From assembly GCF_030124375.1 (NCBI RefSeq), contig NZ_JASKLS010000008.1, positions 186,001-250,000 on the forward strand: a stretch of DNA of 64,000 nucleotides, read 5' to 3'. Below the pieces are notes generated by a model, which had not been told where the DNA came from, made no database searches, and saw nothing but the letters and a program-made list of their open reading frames with translations. Positions within the stretch are counted from its first letter, which is position 1. The number at the start of each line of letters is the position of its first letter. A program made the translations under genes and the position numbers. This document shows positions 46,559 to 55,607 of the stretch, in pieces. This DNA is from Sinorhizobium sp. 6-70 (GTDB taxonomy: Bacteria; Pseudomonadota; Alphaproteobacteria; Rhizobiales; Rhizobiaceae).

Positions 46559-49164
46559 TTCCTTATCACTCCCTTGAGACCGCCGCCGATGAGGAACGTC
46601 GCGTCCATCAAAGCGAGGATCGGATTGAGCCCGCCGCTAGCCACAAGGTAGCGCGGTTGCCAACGTGGGTGGAACTTGGACTTGAAGGCGCGCAGGCCCT
46701 TGAAGTTGTAGAAGCGTTCGCCGTGTTCGAAAAATGCTCGGCCGGCTCGATCCCAGACGGGCGCTATCTGCCGGGAAGACATGCCGGAAAGCGGCGCCAT
46801 GCCGAGATTGAAGCGCCGGTAACCTTGCGCCTTGAGGTATTCCATCAGTTGCACGAACAGGAAGTCCATTGAACCCTTGGGCGCGTCGGGCGAGAAGCGC
46901 ATCAGGTCGATCGAGCCCTCCGCTTTGGTCGCAGTCTTGAGGATGTTGGCAAAGGCAACGATGCGTCCGCCGCATTTGAGGACAGCAACCGGCTGAGCTG
47001 TAAGGTATTGGGGATCGAAGGCTCCGAGGGAAAAACCCTTCTCCCGTGCGCTGTGATGTGCGAGCCACGCATCCGAAATAGCCGCGAGCTCCGGCAGGAT
47101 TGCCGGCACGGCCCCGGGCTCAACTATCGCAAATTCCAGCCCGTCGCGTTGGCCACGGCTGACCTGCTGGCGCAGGTTTGCCCATTTTCCGCCCTTCAAC
47201 TCGAACCGCGTCAGATCGACCTCGGCAAGCTCGCCCAATCGAAACGCCCGTAGACCGGCGTCGGCGTAGTAGGCGAGCCCCAGCGGCGAAACCTGGTAGA
47301 AGACCGCCCTGCAACCGTTGGCCCGGGCGGTCTCCATGAATTGCCAGATAAGATCCGGCCAAGCTTCCAGGGGACCGACGGGATCGAAGAGAGCGATCCA
47401 GGAACGCGCCCGCCGACCGTACATGATGAAGGCGCTGCCATCGGGAGAGAACATGACGCTCTTGTCGCCCATCCGCACGAGGTTGGCGTCCGACATATCC
47501 TGGGCATCGACAATGGCGATCGCCCGCTCCAACGCCTCCTCCGATGCCGGCTCCACCGTGGTCGTGGCCGGACGCATCAGGCTCCAGATGGCGATGGTAC
47601 TCGCACCGATCGTCACCCCCAGGAAGGCGCGAAGCCCGCGCGGCGCCTCGGCGGAAAACTCGAACTGCCACCAGAGCTCATGGCTATACTCGATATCGCG
47701 ATAAACGAAGAGCAGGACGACGAACGCGCCCAGGCAGATGACGCCGATCGCCATGAGCCACGGCGGCGTCAGGGCCTGACCGAACAGCGACGCGGGGCGA
47801 ATAAAAAGCCGACGGCTGGCAAGCAATCCGACGACGAAGAATGCGAGCATGCCCGCTTCCGCCAGCGCCACCGCCTTCAGCAACGACAGCAGCAGTGCAG
47901 CCGCCGCGATCACCACTGATGCCCACCAGGCACCGTCGAGGCGCAGCGCCAGTCCCCGTGCGACGATGACCAGTGCCAGGCCGAGCAGGCTCGCGAGGAA
48001 ATGCGCGCCTTCGACAAGCGGCAGCGGAACATAGCTTTCAAGAAACGCCAGGTTCTCGCCGGGCGTCGGCGTCACGCTCGATAGCACCAGCATGATGGCG
48101 AGCACGAGCGCCAGCGTAGCGAGGAGCAGTGGAGCCATCCGGCCGCCTATGCGGCGGACGCTCGAAGCCGCAGGGTGACCGGCGAACTGACGAACCTCCA
48201 CGCCAATGATCACCACAATCGCGATCAGCAGCGGCAGCACGTGATAGATGAGACGGTAGAGAACCAGCGCGCCGAGGATCGTATCGACGTCGGCTGTCCG
48301 ACCGAGCGTCGCGATCATCACCGCCTCGAAGACGCCGAGGCCCGCCGGTACATGGCTGAGTACGCCGATGCCGACAGCAAAAGAATAGACCGCCAGGAAG
48401 GCGGGCCAGCCGATCGTCCCCGATGGCAACAGGACGTAAAGAACGCTTGCGGATGCCGCAAGATCGAGCGCTGTTACCAGGAACTGGCGGGAGGCGGTTC
48501 TGGAGTCGGGCAGACGCAGGGAAAAGCGTGCGATGCTGACTTCGCGGCCCTCTCCGGCCAGGATGAAGGTGGTCAACAGGCCGCCGAGCACAACGATGGC
48601 GATCATGCGCAGCCAGAACGGTTCGAGCCCGGTCAGCGGAGCGACGTATTCGCCGACCGTCAGCAAGCTGAGGCAAGTGACCGTGGCAAGGCCAAGCCCG
48701 AAGGCGAGCGTCACGAACGCAACGACGCGGGCTATCTCTTCCGGCTGCAGCCCGAGCCGGGAGTACGACCGGTAGCGGATAGCCCCGCCACTCAAGGGTC
48801 CGAAACCGGCCGTATTGCCGACGGCATAGGCACAGGCGGCCGTGAGCGCTACATCCGCGTAAGGCAGCTTGCGCTTGATGTAATCGAGGGCGGCGACGTC
48901 GTAAAAGGTGAGCGCGAGGAAGCTCAAGCCGGTGAACAGGATTGCGGCTGCGACCGACTTCCAACTCGTGTCCGCCAGTGCCGAGACGACTTCGTCATAA
49001 TGCACCTCGGCGGTCAGATGAAAGATGGCCGCTCCGAAGAGCGCGATGATAAGAAGCGTACCGACGGCGGAAAGATAGCGCTGATTGCGCCTCAGAAACG
49101 ACCTCCACCCACTGTCGGCCTGCTGGTCTTGAGCTTCAATCTCGTGGGAAGAGCTGAACGCCAT
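46555..49164 (-). CDS. lpiA: LpiA/MprF-type lysylphosphatidylglycerol synthase
   Basis: A large bifunctional membrane protein (869 residues). About 14 hydrophobic segments in the first 540 residues form the flippase half, with the CDYIKRKLP-like and AYAVGNTAGFGPLSGGAIRYR motifs. The C-terminal soluble synthase domain (about 560-869) has EVDLTRFELKGGKWANLRQ and IDLMRFSPDAPKGSMDFLFV. It transfers lysine from Lys-tRNA to phosphatidylglycerol, giving resistance to cationic peptides and acid; in Sinorhizobium medicae lpiA is acid-induced. It is coupled with acvB. Confidence 0.95.
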   Translation of the reverse strand: MAFSSSHEIEAQDQQADSGWRSFLRRNQRYLSAVGTLLIIALFGAAIFHLTAEVHYDEVVSALADTSWKSVAAAILFTGLSFLALTFYDVAALDYIKRKLPYADVALTAACAYAVGNTAGFGPLSGGAIRYRSYSRLGLQPEEIARVVAFVTLAFGLGLATVTCLSLLTVGEYVAPLTGLEPFWLRMIAIVVLGGLLTTFILAGEGREVSIARFSLRLPDSRTASRQFLVTALDLAASASVLYVLLPSGTIGWPAFLAVYSFAVGIGVLSHVPAGLGVFEAVMIATLGRTADVDTILGALVLYRLIYHVLPLLIAIVVIIGVEVRQFAGHPAASSVRRIGGRMAPLLLATLALVLAIMLVLSSVTPTPGENLAFLESYVPLPLVEGAHFLASLLGLALVIVARGLALRLDGAWWASVVIAAAALLLSLLKAVALAEAGMLAFFVVGLLASRRLFIRPASLFGQALTPPWLMAIGVICLGAFVVLLFVYRDIEYSHELWWQFEFSAEAPRGLRAFLGVTIGASTIAIWSLMRPATTTVEPASEEALERAIAIVDAQDMSDANLVRMGDKSVMFSPDGSAFIMYGRRARSWIALFDPVGPLEAWPDLIWQFMETARANGCRAVFYQVSPLGLAYYADAGLRAFRLGELAEVDLTRFELKGGKWANLRQQVSRGQRDGLEFAIVEPGAVPAILPELAAISDAWLAHHSAREKGFSLGAFDPQYLTAQPVAVLKCGGRIVAFANILKTATKAEGSIDLMRFSPDAPKGSMDFLFVQLMEYLKAQGYRRFNLGMAPLSGMSSRQIAPVWDRAGRAFFEHGERFYNFKGLRAFKSKFHPRWQPRYLVASGGLNPILALMDATFLIGGGLKGVIRK

Positions 49165-49263
49165 GTTTCGCCCGTGCAGTTGAAGAAGACACGTAAGCTT
49201 TAACGCAGCGCTTCCCGATCAAAAAGTGAAAGATCGGTAATGTGAGATAGTAATGCTGGCCAG

Positions 49264-49860
49264 TTATACAGCCAGCGCGGCAGGGTTCAACATGGCCCAT
49301 TGCAGCAGCATAATCGTTTTGGCGTCGCAGATCTCACCAGTGCCGATCATGGCGACAGCCTTTTCGAGAGGAAATTCCAGCACCTCGATATCTTCGCCTT
49401 CATGCGCAAGCCCGCCGCCCGCAGCCACTTTCTTCGAGGCATCGATGCGGCCGAAGAAGAAGCTCGTTCGTTCCGTCACCGAACCCGGGGTCATATAGGC
49501 GTCGAAGAGATGTGTGGCACTTTCAATGCTGTAACCGGTCTCCTCCATCGCTTCGCGACAAATCGCCACTGCCGGCTCTTCGCCATCGAGAAGGCCAGCT
49601 GGCGCTTCGATTAGATATCCCGGCTCGCCCTGCAGGAAGACGGGAATGCGAAGCTGCCTGACGAGGACCACCGACTGCCGCTCCGGATCGAAGAGAAGGA
49701 TCGTTGCAGCGCGACCATGGTCGTGAATCTCACGAACCAGCCGGGCGGTTTGACCGTTGGACATTTCCTGTTCGAGCGTGACCTCTTCGAGGCTGAGGAA
49801 GCCTTTCCAGAGGGTTTTGCGGTCAATGATCCGGACGCGCGGGTCGGCATGTTCCGTCAT
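49264..49860 (-). CDS. Nudix hydrolase (NudK/ADP-ribose type)
   Basis: A 198-residue pyrophosphohydrolase. The Nudix box is GLLDGEEPAVAICREAMEET followed by GY, with the REUxEE catalytic acidic residues. The context LVREIHDHGRAATILLFDPE places it with NudK-like GDP-mannose or ADP-ribose pyrophosphatases. The start MTEHADPRVRI is preferred over the longer frame that overlaps the oxidoreductase. It lies between the oxidoreductase and lpiA, all on the minus strand. Confidence 0.92.
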   Translation of the reverse strand: MTEHADPRVRIIDRKTLWKGFLSLEEVTLEQEMSNGQTARLVREIHDHGRAATILLFDPERQSVVLVRQLRIPVFLQGEPGYLIEAPAGLLDGEEPAVAICREAMEETGYSIESATHLFDAYMTPGSVTERTSFFFGRIDASKKVAAGGGLAHEGEDIEVLEFPLEKAVAMIGTGEICDAKTIMLLQWAMLNPAALAV

Positions 49861-49927
49861 GAGAGATCCTTGTCGAAAGGGGAACCTGGCCGAAGCACCC
49901 GACGAGGCGTGCTCGCCGGGCCGATCT

Positions 49928-52042
49928 TCAGGCGCGACGCACCCAGACCCGGTTATCGTGGAAAGCCGCGCCGCCGTAGGGCGCGACGGCATCGGCGCCG
50001 GTCAAGACGTTGATCCCCTCGCCGTCGAGATGGGCGCCGTTCGGCCAAATCCCTTCGGCGATGACGACGCCGCGACGCGCCCCGCCGCCGACCTTCGCAT
50101 GCAGCCGGACCTCGCCGCGGTCGTTGCCGAGCATGATGACGTCACCCTCGGCAATGCCGAGCGCAACTGCATCTTCGGCATGGATCATGACCTCCGGTCG
50201 TCCCTCCTTCTGTTTGGAAGAAGGCGTTTCGGAGAAGGTCGAATTCAGGAACGAGCGCGCCGGGGACGTCGCCAGTCGGTATGGATGACGTTCGTCGGCC
50301 ACTTCGATCAGATCGACATGGTCCGGAAACTCCGGCAGCCTGCCGTGCGGACCTTGCGGGCCCATCGATTTCGGCGGCCGGTTCGGTGCCGGCGTGCCGG
50401 TCCAATCGGCCTTGAAGCGGAACTTGCCGTCGGGATGCCCGAAGCCGTTGAGAAAATGCGCCTCCTCGAAAGCCGGCTGGCAATCGAGCCACTTCTCCTC
50501 TTTCATCCGCTCGTAACCGATGCCGTAATTAGACAGCAGTAGGTCGATGTGCTGCTGTTCGGTGAGCCCAAAGCCCGGGTGGTCGGATACCCCGAGGCGC
50601 TTTGCCAACTCCTCGATGACGAAGAGATTGGTGCGCACGGTCGGCGGCGGCTCAACGACCTTCGGACCGATGAGAATATGCTGGTGACCACCACCGCGAT
50701 AAAGATCGTCGTGTTCAAGGAACATGGTGGCAGGCAGGACGATGTCCGCGAGCCGGGCAGTATCGGTCATGAACTGTTCATGCACGGCAACAAAGAGGTC
50801 GTCGCGCAGGAAGCCCTGTTTCACCAGTCGCTGCTCGGGTGCGACATTGGCGGGGTTGGTATTCTGGATAAGGAGCGCGGTCACAGGACCGCGATGGCGC
50901 AACGCCTCGGCATCGCCGGTCAGCACACGGCCGATCTGCGATTGGTCGAGCATGCGCACGTCGGGATCGTGGAACGCGGAACCGAGGAGTTCACGCTTGT
51001 CCAGCTTGAAGATGTCATTGTTCGAGTGGAACGCGCCGCCTCCCTCGTGCTTCCAGGAGCCGAGCACCGTGGCAACCGAAGCGGCCGCATGGATGGCGAC
51101 GGAGCCGTTACGCTGGCGGGTGAAGCCGTAGCCCAGGCGGAAATAGGTTTTGGGCGTGGTCCCGACGAGCTTGGCGAAGGCTTCGATCTCCTCCACCGAC
51201 AGACCGGTGATGGCGGAGGCCCAGTCCGGGCCGCGTGTCTGGAGATGCGCTTCTAGACCGGCCGGATCGTCAGCGAACCTCGCCATGTAGGCGCGGTCGG
51301 CATAACCGTCGCGGAAGGCGATGTGCATGACCGCGCAAGCGAGCGCAGCATCTGTGCCCGGCTTCAGGACGAGCCCCATATCGGCCTGCTTGACGGTCGG
51401 GTTCTCGTAAACGTCGATGACGACAATCTTCGCGCCGCGGTCCTTGCGCGCCTTGACCGCATGGGTCATTACGTTGACCTGCGTCGCGACCGCATTGGTA
51501 CCCCAGATCACGACGCAGTCGGCCTTGGCCATCTCGCGCGGGTCGGGACCGCGCAAGGCTCCGGTCGCCATCGTCAAGCCGGTCCAGGCCATGTTGGTAC
51601 AGATCGAGCCGAAGAAGCCGGAATAACGCTTGGCATGGCGCAACCGCTCGATGGAGTCACGCTGGACCTGTCCCATCGTGCCGGCGTAGAAATAGGGCCA
51701 GACCGCTTCCGCACCGTGCTTCTGTTCGGCCTTGACGAACTGGTCGGCGATCTCATCGAGCGCCGCTTCCCAGGAAATCTCCTGCCAGCGTCCCTCGCCC
51801 TTGGCGCCGGTGCGGCGCTGCGGCACCATCAGCCGGCCGGGATGATAGATACGTTCGGCGTAGCGCGCGACCTTGGCGCAGATGACGCCGGCTGTGTAGC
51901 TGTTTCCGGCCGCCCCGCGCAGGCGACCGATCTGGCCTTCGGCCGTGAGATCGACTTCAAGCGCGCAGGCTGACGGACAGTCGTGCGGACAGACCGAATA
52001 GCCGATCGATTTTTCTGCTTGGATGGGGGTCGCAACGTTCAT
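49928..52042 (-). CDS. molybdopterin-dependent oxidoreductase
   Basis: A 704-residue molybdenum-bis-MGD enzyme of the formate dehydrogenase/nitrate reductase-like family. The N-terminal 4Fe-4S cluster motif is SVCPHDCPSACALEV, with the fourth Cys in AGVICAKV. Later blocks include RDSIERLRHAKRYSGFFGSI, NPANVAPEQRLVKQG and the terminal MGD segment GGARRGVVIAEGIWPNG. No Tat signal is visible, so it appears cytoplasmic. The substrate is unknown. It depends on the Mo cofactor pathway, of which moaD and moaE lie at 59742-60477. The start ATG 52042 is preferred. Confidence 0.92.
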   Translation of the reverse strand: MNVATPIQAEKSIGYSVCPHDCPSACALEVDLTAEGQIGRLRGAAGNSYTAGVICAKVARYAERIYHPGRLMVPQRRTGAKGEGRWQEISWEAALDEIADQFVKAEQKHGAEAVWPYFYAGTMGQVQRDSIERLRHAKRYSGFFGSICTNMAWTGLTMATGALRGPDPREMAKADCVVIWGTNAVATQVNVMTHAVKARKDRGAKIVVIDVYENPTVKQADMGLVLKPGTDAALACAVMHIAFRDGYADRAYMARFADDPAGLEAHLQTRGPDWASAITGLSVEEIEAFAKLVGTTPKTYFRLGYGFTRQRNGSVAIHAAASVATVLGSWKHEGGGAFHSNNDIFKLDKRELLGSAFHDPDVRMLDQSQIGRVLTGDAEALRHRGPVTALLIQNTNPANVAPEQRLVKQGFLRDDLFVAVHEQFMTDTARLADIVLPATMFLEHDDLYRGGGHQHILIGPKVVEPPPTVRTNLFVIEELAKRLGVSDHPGFGLTEQQHIDLLLSNYGIGYERMKEEKWLDCQPAFEEAHFLNGFGHPDGKFRFKADWTGTPAPNRPPKSMGPQGPHGRLPEFPDHVDLIEVADERHPYRLATSPARSFLNSTFSETPSSKQKEGRPEVMIHAEDAVALGIAEGDVIMLGNDRGEVRLHAKVGGGARRGVVIAEGIWPNGAHLDGEGINVLTGADAVAPYGGAAFHDNRVWVRRA

Positions 52043-52129
52043 AGCTTTTCTATATGGCATCCGCCAAAGGGCTCAAAGCCCCATTCGCCAATCCATCGAA
52101 ACAATTGATCAGAGCCATCGGCAACGCTC

Positions 52130-52999
52130 ATGAACTACCGGCACGTCTATCACGCAGGCAATTTCGCCGATGTCCTGAAACATGCGGTGCTGGCGCGGCT
52201 CGTCACGTACCTCAAGCAAAAGGACAAGGCGTTTCGGGTGCTCGACACGCATGCGGGCATCGGGCTCTACGACCTTTCGAGCGAAGAAGCGCAGAAGACC
52301 GGCGAATGGCGTGATGGCATCGGCCGATTGCTGGATGCTGAACTCCCCGCTCCGATCGCCGCGATTCTCGAACCCTATCTCGCAGCCGTTCGCGACCTCA
52401 ATCCCGACGGCGGCCTCACCCATTATCCCGGATCACCGAAACTCGTCCGCATGCTGTTCCGGCCGCAGGACCGGCTCTCGGCGATGGAACTGCATCCGGA
52501 CGACTACGAGACGCTGCACCGCCAGTTTGACGGCGACTTCCAGAGCCGCATCACGCATCTCGACGGCTGGCTGGCGCTCGGCGCCCACCTGCCGCCGAAG
52601 GAGAAGCGCGGCCTCATCCTCGTCGATCCTCCGTTCGAGATCGAGGGCGAATACGAGCGGCTGGTCGATGGCCTTGCAAAGGGATACCGCAGGTTCGCCG
52701 GCGGCATCTACTGCCTCTGGTATCCGCTGAAGAAAGGCGCGCCGATAAAGGATTTCCACGCGGCACTGAAGGCGCTGGAGATTCCAAAAATGCTCTGCGT
52801 GGAACTCTCGGTGCGCAGTGATCGCGACACGACCGGTCTTTCCGGCTCGGGGCTGGTCATCGTCAACCCGCCCTTCACGCTAAAGGGTGAGTTCGATGTC
52901 CTGTTGCCCTTCCTGAAAACACAACTGGCGCAGGATCGCTTCGCTTCGGCCCGCTGCTTCTGGCTGCGAGGTGAAGCGCCTCTCAACCCGGGGCCTTGA
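52130..52999 (+). CDS. rlmJ: 23S rRNA (adenine-N6)-methyltransferase RlmJ
   Basis: RlmJ methylates A2030 of 23S rRNA with SAM. The 289-residue protein starts MNYRHVYHAGNFADVLKH, the conserved opening, and has the SAM-binding region LDTHAGIGLYDLSSEEAQ and the catalytic motif LVDPPFEIEGEY (a DPPF motif). The plus-strand start is close upstream of the divergent oxidoreductase gene. Confidence 0.95.
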   Translation: MNYRHVYHAGNFADVLKHAVLARLVTYLKQKDKAFRVLDTHAGIGLYDLSSEEAQKTGEWRDGIGRLLDAELPAPIAAILEPYLAAVRDLNPDGGLTHYPGSPKLVRMLFRPQDRLSAMELHPDDYETLHRQFDGDFQSRITHLDGWLALGAHLPPKEKRGLILVDPPFEIEGEYERLVDGLAKGYRRFAGGIYCLWYPLKKGAPIKDFHAALKALEIPKMLCVELSVRSDRDTTGLSGSGLVIVNPPFTLKGEFDVLLPFLKTQLAQDRFASARCFWLRGEAPLNPGP

Positions 53000-53050
53000 C
53001 GGATCGAGGGCGAAGGCGTCAATCTCCTGAAAGGATTCAGGGAGATGGCC

Positions 53051-53482
53051 ATGACTCGTACGCTTGCCGCATCGCTTCTGCTCTCGCTTTCCCTCACCAC
53101 CGGTGCTACCGCCGCCGACTATATCGGGGAACCCGCTCCCCGTGCAGTCTATGATGTCGGCGCCTGCGGCAACGCCTCCGTTCTGGGTTTCATTACCCGG
53201 CGCTTCGACTACAAGGCCGCAAACTATCTTCATGCGAACCTCGCCATAGCCGAGATTCGCGACATGGGCCAAAATCGGTTCGAGCCGCGTGACTATACCC
53301 ACCTCGTCGAGCGCGAATATTGCTACGCGACTGCGGTGATGACCGACGGCGAGCGACGCCCGCTCTGGTATCTGATCGAACGCCCATGGGGCTTTGCCGG
53401 TGTCGGCAGGAGCATCGAGTTCTGCGTCGGCGGCCTCGATCCCTGGTACGTGTACGGCGCCCATTGCGCTTCGCTTCGTTGA
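53051..53482 (+). CDS. small exported protein of unknown function
   Basis: A 143-residue protein with a signal peptide (LAASLLLSLSLTTGATA, cleavage before Ala-Asp-Tyr) and four cysteines in the mature part that could form two disulfides. The sequence YDVGACGNASVLGFITRRFD near the N-terminus is not recognisable to me. The ATG at 53051 is 6 bases after AGGGAG; the one at 53045 overlaps the site. It ends within the start of the RNase T2 gene. Confidence 0.72.
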   Translation: MTRTLAASLLLSLSLTTGATAADYIGEPAPRAVYDVGACGNASVLGFITRRFDYKAANYLHANLAIAEIRDMGQNRFEPRDYTHLVEREYCYATAVMTDGERRPLWYLIERPWGFAGVGRSIEFCVGGLDPWYVYGAHCASLR

Positions 53483-54192
53483 CCGTATTGAAAAGGCTGC
53501 TGCCGGCGATCGTCGGCGTTCTGACGATCGCCGCCTGCAGCGATGAAGGCGCTGAAAAACTCGCCCCGAATTCCGGAACCGGCGGGATGAAGACTGTGGC
53601 GGCCGTTCCGCTTCCCGTCGGCAAAGGCTTCGACTTTTACGTCCTCTCCCTGTCCTGGTCGCCCACATGGTGTGGCAGCAACGATCCCTCCGGAAAGTCC
53701 GATCAATGCGAGGCCGGCAGCCGCCGCGGCCTCATCGTGCACGGGCTCTGGCCACAAAATGAAGAGGGCTATCCGGAATATTGTCCGACACGGCAATCCG
53801 ATCGCGTCCCGGAGGCGCTTGGCCGGAAGTATCTCGATCTCATTCCCTCGATGGGCCTGATCGGCCATCAGTGGCGCAAGCACGGCACCTGCTCAGGCCT
53901 CAGCCAAGCGGACTATTTCGCCGTGGCGCGCGCCGCGCGCGAACGGCTCACAATCCCGCCGGAACTCGCATCGCCGGAAGGATCGCACGATCTTCCGGTA
54001 TCGACGATCGAGGCTGCGCTCATCGCGAAAAATCCCGGCATGACGGCAGAGACGATCGCTGTTACCTGCGAAGCCAGGCTTCTTGAAGAAATCAGAATCT
54101 GCTTCGACAAGACACTGAAATTCAGGGCGTGCCCCGAAGTGGATCGCCAAGCCTGCAGACGGGATGCAGTTTCCCTGCCCCCTGCCCCATGA
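53479..54192 (+). CDS. ribonuclease T2 family protein, probable lipoprotein
   Basis: An exported RNA endonuclease (237 residues from the chosen start). The catalytic blocks are HGLWPQNEEG (CAS1) and GHQWRKHGTCSG (CAS2); the common CAS2 form has Glu where Gln stands here. The N-terminus encodes a membrane lipoprotein signal with lipobox TIAAC. The start is uncertain: several TTGs (53464, 53479, 53488) lack good ribosome sites. I choose 53479, which overlaps the preceding stop. No clear upstream extension is needed. Confidence 0.85.
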   Translation: MTVLKRLLPAIVGVLTIAACSDEGAEKLAPNSGTGGMKTVAAVPLPVGKGFDFYVLSLSWSPTWCGSNDPSGKSDQCEAGSRRGLIVHGLWPQNEEGYPEYCPTRQSDRVPEALGRKYLDLIPSMGLIGHQWRKHGTCSGLSQADYFAVARAARERLTIPPELASPEGSHDLPVSTIEAALIAKNPGMTAETIAVTCEARLLEEIRICFDKTLKFRACPEVDRQACRRDAVSLPPAP

Positions 54193-54209
54193 CAACGGAA
54201 AGACTTCGA

Positions 54210-54803
54210 ATGAAGATACTCTATTCTCCTGCCTCCCCCTATTCGAACAAGGTCCGCATGGCCGCGCACCACATCGGGATCGCCGCGGAAAGCGTGCTGA
54301 CGGATACGAACGCCAACCCGCCGGAACTGATCGCCAACAATCCGCTCGGCAAGATCCCGACCTTGATTACTGCGGACGGCAAGGCGATCTACGACAGCCG
54401 CGCGATCATGCATTTCCTCGACCGTGAAACGAAGGGCAAGCTTTATCCGAAGAACGCAGCCAAGCGCACCGAAGTGGAAATCTTCGAGGCGCTTTGCGAC
54501 GGCGTCTGTGACAGCCTGCTGGCAATCGTCTACGAGAAGCGTTTTCACCCCCCGGAAAAGGTGCATCAACCCTGGATCGACCGCCAATGGGAGAAGGTCG
54601 AGCGCGGGCTGGATTACTTGAACGCCAACCTGCCCAAGACCAGCGGCAAGCTCAACGCCGGACATTTCGCGCTGGCGGCGCTGTTGCGCTATATCGAATT
54701 GCGTTTTGCCGGCGAGTGGCAGCGGGGACGGCCGAAGCTCAAGAACTGGCCGGCGAAGTTCGAGACGCACTTTGCGGACTATTCAAAATTTAGAGCGGGA
54801 TGA
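54210..54803 (+). CDS. glutathione S-transferase family protein
   Basis: A 197-residue GST with an N-terminal thioredoxin-like domain (YSPASPYSNKVRMAAHHI, then NPLGKIPTLI and IYDSRAIMHFLD) and a helical C-terminal domain. The substrate is not known. It begins with GGAAAGA upstream of ATG 54210, 17 bases after the RNase T2 stop. Its last residues (KFRAG) and stop are encoded by the outer arm of an intergenic palindrome that begins at 54791. Confidence 0.9.
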   Translation: MKILYSPASPYSNKVRMAAHHIGIAAESVLTDTNANPPELIANNPLGKIPTLITADGKAIYDSRAIMHFLDRETKGKLYPKNAAKRTEVEIFEALCDGVCDSLLAIVYEKRFHPPEKVHQPWIDRQWEKVERGLDYLNANLPKTSGKLNAGHFALAALLRYIELRFAGEWQRGRPKLKNWPAKFETHFADYSKFRAG

Positions 54804-54842
54804 GGAAAAGTGTGCGCGGTTTTCCGCCCGCATCCCGCTCTA
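54791..54842. repeat. intergenic palindrome, second repeat family
   Basis: TAGAGCGGGATG and its complement (CATCCCGCTCTA) bracket an inner stem AGGAAAA...TTTTCC. A related, degraded unit with the same ATGAGGAAA and CCGCCCGCATCCCGCTC ends lies at 59031-59083. The left arm encodes the end of the GST gene. Confidence 0.8.
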
Positions 54843-54866
54843 ACTTATTAGTATCGATTTAGTATC

Positions 54867-54912
54867 GATCACGTTCACGATTTGGGTCGGATCGACCCAA
54901 ATCGTCGTGATC
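54867..54912. repeat. large palindrome downstream of GST gene
   Basis: GATCACG plus ACGATTTGGGTCG pairs with CGACCCAAATCGTCGTGATC, interrupted by a TTC bulge. It is preceded by two direct copies of AGTATCGAT (54850 and 54861). The unit resembles widely distributed rhizobial palindromes with a GATTTGGGTC core, but only one copy is seen here. Confidence 0.7.
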
Positions 54913-54920
54913 CAAGCATG

Positions 54921-54945
54921 AAAAAGGCCGGGTCACCCCGGCCTT
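54921..54945 (-). terminator. rho-independent terminator downstream of the outer-membrane protein gene
   Basis: AAGGCCGGG and CCCGGCCTT with a 4-base loop; the minus strand continues with TTTTT. It lies 24 bases past the stop of the gene at 54969. Confidence 0.9.
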
Positions 54946-54968
54946 TTCGCTGAAGCGGTGTCCGCCGA

Positions 54969-55607
54969 TCAGAACTTGACGCCCATACCGACGCGCACGC
55001 TGTGCTCGTCATAACCGGACGTGACGGTGCTGCTTCCAACGTTGAAGTCCTTGGAAGCGTAGTCGGTATAGCGATATTCGACGCGTGCGGTGATGTTGTC
55101 GGTAACAAAGGTTTCCGCACCGGCACCGGCCGTCCAGCCAACCATCGTATTCTTGTCGGAACCGCTCGGGGTCGAAAGCTTGGCGCTGCCGACAGCGAGA
55201 CCAGCCGTACCATAGAGGAGAACCGGGCTCACATCGACACCGACGCGGCCACGGATCGAGCCATTGACGCCCTGCTCGACGCGACGGCCACTGGAGTGAG
55301 AATCGTTACCGGCATAGCCGATATCGGCTTCACCGCCGTAAACGATCTGGCCGCTCTGCACGTTGTAACCGCCGTAAAGACCGCCGCCGAAACCGACGGA
55401 GGGATTTCCACCCGTGGCGTCAGCCTCGCCGTGGCGCCAGTCGGCCGTGCCGCCAACATAGGCGCCCGACCAGTCCTTGGTCGCCGGTTCGGTATATTCG
55501 GCAGCCGGAGCAGCCGGAACTTCCTCGACGACGTCTGCGGCGTGGGCGGCCTGGAAGGCAACGAAAGCCATAGCCGAAGCCATGAGGGTGGTGGTCAGCG
55601 TACGCAT
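54969..55607 (-). CDS. outer membrane beta-barrel protein (Omp25/RopB-like)
   Basis: A 212-residue outer membrane protein with a signal peptide (MRTLTTTLMASAMAFVAFQA, cleavage after Ala-His-Ala) and a Pro/Ala-rich linker before the 8-stranded barrel, which starts at WSGAYVGGTADW and ends with the C-terminal Phe of GMGVKF. Omp25/RopB proteins are abundant rhizobial and Brucella surface proteins. AAGGAGAA lies upstream of ATG 55607; the frame extends to 55661 without support. A long AT-rich region lies upstream. Confidence 0.9.
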   Translation of the reverse strand: MRTLTTTLMASAMAFVAFQAAHAADVVEEVPAAPAAEYTEPATKDWSGAYVGGTADWRHGEADATGGNPSVGFGGGLYGGYNVQSGQIVYGGEADIGYAGNDSHSSGRRVEQGVNGSIRGRVGVDVSPVLLYGTAGLAVGSAKLSTPSGSDKNTMVGWTAGAGAETFVTDNITARVEYRYTDYASKDFNVGSSTVTSGYDEHSVRVGMGVKF

